Positions 1-4,843 of a DNA stretch of 6,157 bases are shown here, in pieces; position 1 is the first letter of the stretch, and each line of letters begins with the position of its first letter. The notes beneath the pieces are model-generated. The model had not been told where the DNA came from. It ran no database searches and saw nothing but the letters and a program-made list of their open reading frames with translations. The DNA lies in assembly GCA_959021945.1 (NCBI GenBank), contig CAUEYG010000110.1:1-6157 (forward strand), given 5' to 3'. Source of the stretch: an uncultured Eubacteriales bacterium. Its GTDB lineage: Bacteria > Bacillota > Clostridia > Peptostreptococcales > Anaerovoracaceae. The translations under genes were made by a program, and so were the position numbers.

Positions 1-65
1 GTTTTTTCTACTGCCAGTTTTCCAAGTTGAGTCAGTTTTTGATCAAAACCTTCTAAAAATGTCAT
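1..65 (-). CDS. N-terminus of a paralogous small helical protein; continues beyond the window
   Basis: An ATG at 65 overlaps the preceding stop as ATGA, and an AAGGAG site (80-75) lies 9 nt upstream. The 21 complete codons visible read MTFLEGFDQKLTQLGKLAVEK, matching the start of the preceding protein at T2, F3, L4, D8, K10, L11, T12, Q13 and G15. The rest is outside the window. By analogy with its paralogue and with the double zinc-ribbon protein in this cluster, a helical region and perhaps C-terminal zinc ribbons would follow, which is inference. Confidence 0.7.
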   Translation of the reverse strand, partial: MTFLEGFDQKLTQLGKLAVEK

Positions 66-307
66 CTTTGGGTTCTCCTTTCTTCTGAATGAGTCATGGA
101 GGGTTGATGGGAAAAAAGGTCTGGCAATTCCCCGCCCTTTCTTTGTACATACAGTTCACCTAAAGCTCTGTAATGGTCATCTAAGGTTTTCTTTTCTTTA
201 TTGATTTCACCCATTATTTTTGCTGAACTTGTCATATTTTTCGTTATTGTTAATGCTGCTGCCCCTGCCTGGGTCAGCTTTTTGTCTAAATTATCTAAAA
301 AAGTCAC
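62..307 (-). CDS. Small helical protein, 81 aa, GTG start; shortened paralogue of the next gene
   Basis: The GTG start at 307 was chosen because it has an AAAGGA site 8 nt upstream and because the resulting N-terminus (x-TFLDNLDKKLTQAGAAAL) aligns at once with the next gene's MTFLEGFDQKLTQLGKLA. The protein is predicted largely helical and coiled over residues 1-50, with no cysteines and no membrane segment. Residues 41-60 (LDDHYRALGELYVQRKGGEL) resemble the helical head of the double zinc-ribbon protein at 3754-3320. Proteins of this style in Clostridia often continue through a longer helix to C-terminal zinc ribbons; here the product ends after a polar tail (SHQPSMTHSEERRTQR), so it may be a truncated copy. 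It overlaps the next gene by ATGA, implying translational coupling. Function unknown. Confidence 0.7.
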   Translation of the reverse strand: MTFLDNLDKKLTQAGAAALTITKNMTSSAKIMGEINKEKKTLDDHYRALGELYVQRKGGELPDLFSHQPSMTHSEERRTQR

Positions 308-315
308 GGTTAAAA

Positions 316-321
316 TCCTTT
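316..321 (-). promoter_or_regulatory. Ribosome binding site that selects the GTG start at 307
   Basis: AAAGGA on the minus strand lies 8 nt before GTG at 307. It decides between this GTG and in-frame ATGs at 418 and 352. The latter would add residues that overlap the continuation of the preceding gene and have no match in the paralogue starting at 65. Confidence 0.65.
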
Positions 322-326
322 CTTTC

Positions 327-470
327 CTATGCTTTTGTAATTGTTTTTCCATAGAGCAAGACAGTAATGATTGCGCTAAACAGTATAGTCCAGCCAGAGA
401 CAGAGCCATATGGCGCAAATACTCGGAAGGCTATGATGCTTCCGGTTTCAAATGTAAAGTCACGAAAAAT
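327..470 (-). other. In-frame continuation after the TAG: likely lost C-terminus with a fourth membrane helix
   Basis: Directly after the TAG at 473-471 the same frame stays open for 47 codons and ends with a second TAG at 329-327. The encoded peptide begins IFRDFTFETGSIIAFRVF and has a hydrophobic segment, SGWTILFSAIITVLLYG, at peptide residues about 25-41, followed by a short polar end (KTITKA). It has no ribosome binding site or start codon of its own, and none of the 47 codons is a stop. The next gene's GTG lies 19 nt further on, a spacing like the rest of the cluster. This accounts for what would otherwise be the only non-coding gap (163 nt) among these tightly packed genes. Confidence 0.65.
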
Positions 471-920
471 CTAGCTTCCAATTTTCATCACCAAACTGAT
501 CAAAAAGAGAAGTGCTCCGATACTAATGATATATTGCCTCTTCCAAAGACCCCTACCTCCAACCACTTCTAATGCTAAAATCAAAATTGGCGGAAGTAAA
601 TAGAGAATCATTCCCATAACTTGTCCGGCTCTGCTTTCGATAAAGGAAAGCGCATCATTTGTATAACCAATGTTAGCAAAGGTCTGCACCAGCCACATGA
701 GAGCGATGAGCCCCATGAATACTATAATTAAAATTTCAAATGCTGAAAATCCTGCACCTATGCGGTGACTGCTCCATGCCTGTGACGGCGATGAAAGCGG
801 TACCTGTTGGTTTGGACTTTGGGATAGCTGGACCGGCCTTACATCTTCTACCTGCGCGCCGCAGTATTGGCAAAATTTTCTCCCGTCTGGGATTTGTTTT
901 CCGCATTTATTACAAAACAT
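471..920 (-). CDS. Zinc-ribbon polytopic membrane protein, 149 aa, apparently cut short by an in-frame TAG
   Basis: The protein starts with a zinc ribbon (C3-x2-C6...C17-x2-C20) whose sequence MFCNKCGKQIP...KFCQYCGA is closely similar to that of the gene starting at 3315, so the two heads are paralogous. A Gln/Ser/Pro-rich linker at about 30-50 follows, then hydrophobic helices at about 61-82, 99-119 and 130-147. The predicted ribbon location is cytosolic. The start has an AGGGAGG site 5 nt upstream and lies 22 nt after the preceding gene. The frame stops at TAG (473-471) directly after the third helix. The same frame continues open to 327 with another plausible membrane helix, so the ancestral protein was probably 197 residues with four helices. 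The gene may be a recent nonsense mutant or truncated but still functional; the sequence alone cannot decide. Confidence 0.75.
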   Translation of the reverse strand: MFCNKCGKQIPDGRKFCQYCGAQVEDVRPVQLSQSPNQQVPLSSPSQAWSSHRIGAGFSAFEILIIVFMGLIALMWLVQTFANIGYTNDALSFIESRAGQVMGMILYLLPPILILALEVVGGRGLWKRQYIISIGALLFLISLVMKIGS

Positions 921-942
921 CTGTTCCTCCCTGTAATACGTT

Positions 943-2784
943 TTAAGTTAATGTTTGTTCTCCTAAAATAATACAACTTGTCTCAGGAGAAAAGGTTGCT
1001 GTCTTTCCTGGAAAAATCCGAATCGGAAGACCCTGCGGCAGAATCCCGTAGAAAATACGAAATTCTTCACTAGCTGCTTCGTCTTCCTGGGAACTGAGTT
1101 CTTCCAGCACTTCTATGCCCAATTTCCCCTCTAACTCTTCTTTTGACATGGTTTCTTCCAGTCCGTCAAAAAAAGTATCTAAGCTTCCACCTGCTCCTGT
1201 ACACTCCACAGAATCATCAACGTCATCTACCCAGGAAAAAAGAAATTCTGGGCCTTCTTGCCCTTCTATTGTATAAATTTCACCGCCCTCAAAATACTCA
1301 CCTGTATCTGTCAGCGGTCCGTATTTTTCCTCAATTTCACCCTTGGACATACCAATACAGTCTAAAAAACTAGTATTCTCAACACTGTCGCCTGTTTCAT
1401 CATCAATTTCCGGTTCAAAAGCTGTGTCAGAGTCTTCTCCAAGCAGAGCACGCAGATCTGTAAAATCTTCTACAACGACTTCCATGATTGGATGCCCTTC
1501 ATCATCATCGTATTCACCATTTTGATTTCGCTGCCGGTTGGATAGACAAGTTTCCGTCTCGCTTTCTGAATCAAATCCACCAATTTGCAGACCGATGACA
1601 ATATCCTCCGGGTCTGAAAGCTTTGCTTTTTCTTCCAAGCCATAGGCCTCCAAAGCTTCTTTCATTTGTTCCAACGCATCCTGTCTTTTCTCTGTCATCG
1701 CCTCTTCTGATAAGTCGGACAGTTCTTCATCAGATAAAGAAAAAATCTCTTTGTCATCTATTGTAACAATCTGGGAACCTCTGTACCAAAAGGTCTCCAG
1801 GGTACAACACTGGGTCATTTTATCATCCAGCGCATATATAACTAGCTTTGAAGAAGATGAACTGTATCCCTGATCTGCGCCACTGGAATAAATGACAAGA
1901 TAATAACTGTTTTTCTGTTTTTTGACAAAGACTTGGTGAGAGCTGTCACCATATTTTACAGTGTCACCCATCTGCTCTGACTGTTCTGCTTTTAGTTCCG
2001 CTATTTCTGCAAAGGTTTCCTTGTTTTTCTCATATAATGTAATACGAAAATCGGTTGCTTTATGATTTTCTGAAACCGTTGTAAGAATCTCTGTATTACC
2101 ATCCCCATTTACATCCTGCAGCCAGGCGCTGACCAATCCCAAACGATTCGATTCATCATCAGGAAAAGTTCCCAGATCGGCAAGGCCAACCTCTTCCACT
2201 ATTTGTTCCTGCAAAAATCCCTTGCCGCTTTCTTCTTGATCTGCCGGACCCTGTATTTCTTCGATTTTATTTGTTATTGTTTTTCCCGATGTTTTTTCTT
2301 TTCCCTTTTTTAAAATCTCAATTGCTTTTTCTTTCTTTCCTTGCTTCATATATAAGTTTGCAAGCTGCAGATAAGGTTCTTCCTGCTTAGGATCAATCTT
2401 AATAGCTTCCAGATAAGCTGCCTCTGCTTTTTCATAATCCATTTGTTGAATATAATTACCGGCGCTGTCCAATTTAGCATTATAGCGTTTTTCCTTTTGA
2501 CTGTTATAGACTACAAGAACGGCAATACAAAGCATAATTGCTACTAAAAGAATTACTCCGCCTATAATCTGCTGTTTCCGCTTATTCTTTGGCGCTTCCT
2601 CCTCCATGCCGATGTTACTGTCAGCAGACTCTTCTGCAGTTGCTTCGTCTTCCTGTACGTTCTCATCCGTATCCTTCAGCTCTTCTGCTTCCTGCAGTTC
2701 CTGCTCCGCCTTCAATTCTTGTCCGCATTTCTGGCAAAAGGCTGCGTGGTCTGGGTTTTCTGTTTTACATTGTTTGCATAGCAT
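943..2784 (-). CDS. Zinc-ribbon/TM/TPR protein with calcium-type loop and repeated C-terminal domain, 613 aa
   Basis: Modules in order: N-terminal zinc ribbon C3-x2-C6...C17-x2-C20; a strongly acidic linker at about 25-65; a basic patch (KNKRK) and one membrane helix at about 72-94; a TPR pair at about 103-165 (DYEKAEAAYLEAIKIDP and PYLQLANLYMKQGKKEKA); and a region around 215-320 with a loop DVNGDGNTEIL at 224-234, like the calcium-binding loop of FG-GAP/VCBS-type repeats. After a helical part at 345-385 and an acidic stretch at about 425-470, the C-terminal 140 residues hold two similar units: GMSKGEIEEKYG at 478-489 and TMSKEELEGKLG at 545-556. These resemble the start of BamE/SmpA-like folds. 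By topology everything after the helix should be outside the membrane. The AGGAG site lies 7 nt before the ATG; the gene begins 15 nt after the previous one. No catalytic motif is seen; a binding or sensing role is inferred. Confidence 0.85.
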   Translation of the reverse strand: MLCKQCKTENPDHAAFCQKCGQELKAEQELQEAEELKDTDENVQEDEATAEESADSNIGMEEEAPKNKRKQQIIGGVILLVAIMLCIAVLVVYNSQKEKRYNAKLDSAGNYIQQMDYEKAEAAYLEAIKIDPKQEEPYLQLANLYMKQGKKEKAIEILKKGKEKTSGKTITNKIEEIQGPADQEESGKGFLQEQIVEEVGLADLGTFPDDESNRLGLVSAWLQDVNGDGNTEILTTVSENHKATDFRITLYEKNKETFAEIAELKAEQSEQMGDTVKYGDSSHQVFVKKQKNSYYLVIYSSGADQGYSSSSSKLVIYALDDKMTQCCTLETFWYRGSQIVTIDDKEIFSLSDEELSDLSEEAMTEKRQDALEQMKEALEAYGLEEKAKLSDPEDIVIGLQIGGFDSESETETCLSNRQRNQNGEYDDDEGHPIMEVVVEDFTDLRALLGEDSDTAFEPEIDDETGDSVENTSFLDCIGMSKGEIEEKYGPLTDTGEYFEGGEIYTIEGQEGPEFLFSWVDDVDDSVECTGAGGSLDTFFDGLEETMSKEELEGKLGIEVLEELSSQEDEAASEEFRIFYGILPQGLPIRIFPGKTATFSPETSCIILGEQTLT

Positions 2785-2799
2785 GATCTTTCTCCTAAA

Positions 2800-3315
2800 T
2801 TAAATACGCCTGTAAGAAGCCATGTCCTCTTCATTTGGATAAATCTCCAGATAGTCGTCTCTCTGTTCAAAGTCAATGGTGGTGGTTACATCTTCTTCAA
2901 ATAAATCTTCTAAAACCAGTGTTCCATCTTCTACATAATAGTTATAGACCTCTGTTTCACTATCCTGCCAGATAATCTGATATTCCATTGTAAGTGTTCC
3001 GTCTGAATCGAACTCCAAGTATTCCGGATTGCCATCTCCTTCAATCTGCCAACGCCCTATCAGTTGAGCTTCTGGAGAAAAGAAATGATCATCTACTGCA
3101 ACGGCTGCAATGCCTATTAAAGTTCCTATTAGAATGATCAGTCCAAACCAAGTAAACCCCAGATATGTATTTCTTGCTGTATTGATTTGCTTTGCTTTCG
3201 TTTTGGGCTTTGCCGTCTGTTCCGGGCTATGTTGTATTTTTACAAGCGGTGCTCCGCAATACTGGCAAAAGTGATTGTCTTCCGGTAGTTGCTTTCCACA
3301 ATTTTGACAAAACAT
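2800..3315 (-). CDS. Zinc-ribbon membrane protein with C-terminal beta-rich (lipocalin/DUF5640-like) domain, 171 aa
   Basis: The start was set at 3315 because the zinc ribbon then begins at residue 1, as in its two paralogues downstream, and a ribosome binding site fits; the frame itself is open to an ATG at 3423. Modules in order: zinc ribbon C3-x2-C6...C17-x2-C20; a basic linker (KPKTKAKQ); one membrane helix at about 52-74; and a C-terminal domain at about 84-171 with alternating strands. The motifs LIGRWQIEGDG, EYLEFDSDGTLTM and YYVEDGTLVL follow the G-x-W...F-x-x-D-G-T...Y-x-v-x-d-g-x-L pattern of small lipocalin-like domains such as DUF5640. The basic linker before the helix predicts a cytosolic ribbon and an extracytoplasmic beta domain. 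That domain's ligand is unknown. The gene starts 4 nt after the preceding stop. Confidence 0.85.
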   Translation of the reverse strand: MFCQNCGKQLPEDNHFCQYCGAPLVKIQHSPEQTAKPKTKAKQINTARNTYLGFTWFGLIILIGTLIGIAAVAVDDHFFSPEAQLIGRWQIEGDGNPEYLEFDSDGTLTMEYQIIWQDSETEVYNYYVEDGTLVLEDLFEEDVTTTIDFEQRDDYLEIYPNEEDMASYRRI

Positions 3316-3319
3316 CCGA

Positions 3320-3754
3320 TTACTTCCTTTCTCCTGTCGGAGCACCGCAATATCCACAAAAAGCGGCATCCGCATCAAGCTGCTTTCCACACTGACTGCA
3401 AAGGGTCTCAGGTAATTTATCATTGCTCACAGACCTTCCACAAATACCACAAAAGAGCGCATCTTCTGAAAGTTCTGTACCACATCCCGGACATCGGTGC
3501 TGAAAGGACTGCGGAACAGAAGGTTCTCCCTTATCTAAAGTATCGTAAAATTCTTCTGATTCCTGTTTTTGATTACACACCTCTGTGATTTTATCAAAGA
3601 GGGGTAATAGCTGCGGAAGAGGATCTTCATATGCTCCCTCATAGTAAGCTTTTCCCAGTTCCAGATATAACTGTTCTAGCTGATTGTTATCCGTAGGAAT
3701 GTTCTGCGGAACATCCATATTTACAAATACGGTATTATCATTTTTTTCGTTCAT
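3320..3754 (-). CDS. Double zinc-ribbon protein with helical N-terminal region, 144 aa
   Basis: Two zinc ribbons are clear at the C-terminal half: C88-x2-C91...C102-x2-C105 and C119-x2-C122...C133-x2-C136, each expected to bind one zinc ion. The N-terminal half has a disordered start, then a helical segment at about 25-65 (QLEQLYLELGKAYYEGAYED, then a LFDKI helix). That segment resembles residues 41-65 of the small protein encoded at 307-62 (LDDHYRALGELYVQRKGGEL), so the two probably share a module. No membrane segment is seen, so the protein should be cytosolic. An AAGGAGG site sits 6 nt before the ATG, 15 nt after the previous stop. It is likely a structural or protein-binding adaptor in the cluster; no enzymatic motif is present, and the exact role is unknown. 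Confidence 0.85.
   Translation of the reverse strand: MNEKNDNTVFVNMDVPQNIPTDNNQLEQLYLELGKAYYEGAYEDPLPQLLPLFDKITEVCNQKQESEEFYDTLDKGEPSVPQSFQHRCPGCGTELSEDALFCGICGRSVSNDKLPETLCSQCGKQLDADAAFCGYCGAPTGERK
3323..3330 (-). promoter_or_regulatory. Ribosome binding site fixing the start of the zinc-ribbon/beta-domain protein at 3315
   Basis: AAAGGAAG on the minus strand lies 7 nt before the ATG at 3315 and overlaps the last codons of the preceding gene. It supports starting at the MFCQNCGKQ methionine rather than at the in-frame ATG at 3423, which would put 36 extra residues inside the preceding zinc-ribbon gene. Confidence 0.7.
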
Positions 3755-3769
3755 GATTTTCCTCCTTAA

Positions 3770-4699
3770 TTATACAAGGGTAAAGACATGGTTCTGGTTA
3801 TCAATAAGAATCTTTGTACCTCTAGGCAGGCAATAAGTACGATCTTTGCCAAGAGGCTGACCGCTTTGAAGAAAGATACCCTTTGTACAAAGGGGCTTTA
3901 CATGGTACTCTTTCATCCTTTCATCATAAGATAACACCCCATAACGAATCCCCTTTGCACTTGAATTAATCCATATATGGCAATGCTCTCCATCTGTTCC
4001 CACAAGCAGCGCTTCCTCTTGCTGAAAAAGCCGAACTTTATCTTTGAAAATCCCCGACTCCCCCTTTAAACCACCATAAAAGGGCTGCGCCATCTCAGAC
4101 ACAAAATGGGGCACCTCAGAATCAGTAGGTTTTAAGGGGGATGATGCGATTTCCTCTGGAAGGATTGCCTTCATGGGCTTAAATCGGCTGATTGGTTTTG
4201 TGCCAATTTCCCCGATCAACAGTCCTAATACAGATGCTGCAAAAATAAAAACAGATAACACACACCAAAGCGCAATCGTCCCTTTTACAGTACTAATCTC
4301 CATGTCCATATCAAAAAAAGAAATCGCTTCTTTTAATAAAGAGATTGTGCTGCCGATTTTGTCATAAACAATATATGCCATTACATTGTTAATAAGGGTT
4401 CCGGCAATACTTACAATAAACCCCAATTTGTTAGGGATCACAAAGAGTAAAAGACATATGATCACAGGCAAGAGCAAAAGTACAATGCAAAAGACAAAAT
4501 AGGATTGAATTTCATCAGCAATCAGCTCAGATGTTAATTCAAAAGTATCCATCAGCTCTGTAATATCAGAAGACATGTTCACCATATCCCACAAGGAAAT
4601 ACTGATCTCTCCGAATCTGGCGATAGGCATGAAAAAGACAATCATAGAAAGGAGCAAGCAAACTCCTGTCAAGGCTTTAATTTTTAAAATGTTTTTCAT
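3770..4699 (-). CDS. Four-TM membrane protein with degenerate C-terminal FHA-like domain
   Basis: This 309-residue protein has four hydrophobic helices at about 8-26, 67-89, 93-112 and 141-163, then a proline-rich linker and a beta-type domain at about 215-309. The domain resembles FHA in its layout: a strand around LLVGTDGEHCHIWI, a middle YHVKPLCTKGIFLQSGQPL matching the xSxNGxxxNGxxL region, and a final LPRGTKILI...HVFTLV matching the L-xx-G-xx-I-x-x-G end strands. FHA domains bind phosphothreonine, fitting a kinase two genes upstream. The usual contact residues appear replaced, however: GR by GT, SxxH by a GIRY stretch, and SxNG by CTKG. Phosphopeptide binding may thus be lost or altered. 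The membrane part is not recognised. The site AGAGGAG lies 6 nt before the ATG, which abuts the microprotein stop. Calling FHA is moderately sure; the four-helix topology is firmer. Confidence 0.75.
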   Translation of the reverse strand: MKNILKIKALTGVCLLLSMIVFFMPIARFGEISISLWDMVNMSSDITELMDTFELTSELIADEIQSYFVFCIVLLLLPVIICLLLFVIPNKLGFIVSIAGTLINNVMAYIVYDKIGSTISLLKEAISFFDMDMEISTVKGTIALWCVLSVFIFAASVLGLLIGEIGTKPISRFKPMKAILPEEIASSPLKPTDSEVPHFVSEMAQPFYGGLKGESGIFKDKVRLFQQEEALLVGTDGEHCHIWINSSAKGIRYGVLSYDERMKEYHVKPLCTKGIFLQSGQPLGKDRTYCLPRGTKILIDNQNHVFTLV

Positions 4700-4843
4700 T
4701 TATTGCTCCTCTTCCTCAATGATTTTTAGCATCTTTCTTCTCTGTTTCTTCCAGCTTTTCTCCTTAATGCAAAGCAGTACTATGCAGGTAATACTGCCTG
4801 CCAATCCCAAACAGAAAAATAAGATCCCCGTCGAAAATTCCAT
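4700..4843 (-). CDS. Single-pass membrane microprotein, 47 aa
   Basis: The frame starts at ATG 4843 and ends with TAA at 4702-4700, encoding 47 residues. It begins MEFSTGILFFCLGLAGS, and residues about 5-26 form one hydrophobic helix (with cysteines at 11, 20 and 25). A strongly basic stretch follows (KEKSWKKQRRKMLK), ending in an acidic tail (EEEEQ). By the positive-inside rule the N-terminus faces out and the charged tail faces the cytosol. Support for a real gene: a near-perfect AGGAGGG site, a start exactly at the kinase stop (TAAATG), and a stop exactly before the next gene's ATG (again TAAATG). I do not recognise the family. Its place between a kinase and an FHA-like membrane protein suggests a small adaptor or regulator of one of them, which is inference only. 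Confidence 0.8.
   Translation of the reverse strand: MEFSTGILFFCLGLAGSITCIVLLCIKEKSWKKQRRKMLKIIEEEEQ

Noticed and set aside
308..418. ATG start at 418 (or 352) for the small helical protein
   Set aside because: The extra residues overlap the in-frame continuation of the previous gene, have no counterpart in the paralogue, and the GTG at 307 has a better-placed ribosome binding site.
471..473. TAG as a programmed pyrrolysine or readthrough codon
   Set aside because: No context or structure supporting recoding is visible, and zinc-ribbon membrane proteins are not known users of such recoding; a nonsense mutation is simpler.
201..572. Plus-strand open frame of 123 codons
   Set aside because: It lies opposite the end of the zinc-ribbon membrane gene and the GTG-started gene, has no convincing ribosome binding site, and reads as an irregular composition. 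All supported genes are on the minus strand.
3316..3423. ATG start at 3423 for the zinc-ribbon/beta-domain protein
   Set aside because: It would overlap the preceding zinc-ribbon gene by about 100 nt and put 36 unrelated residues before a ribbon that begins at residue 1 in its paralogues; a good site precedes the ATG at 3315.
740..3588. Several plus-strand open frames of 60-99 codons opposite the zinc-ribbon genes
   Set aside because: They are antisense to well-supported minus-strand coding sequence, lack domain features, and show Ser/Cys/Pro-rich products typical of reverse-frame translation.
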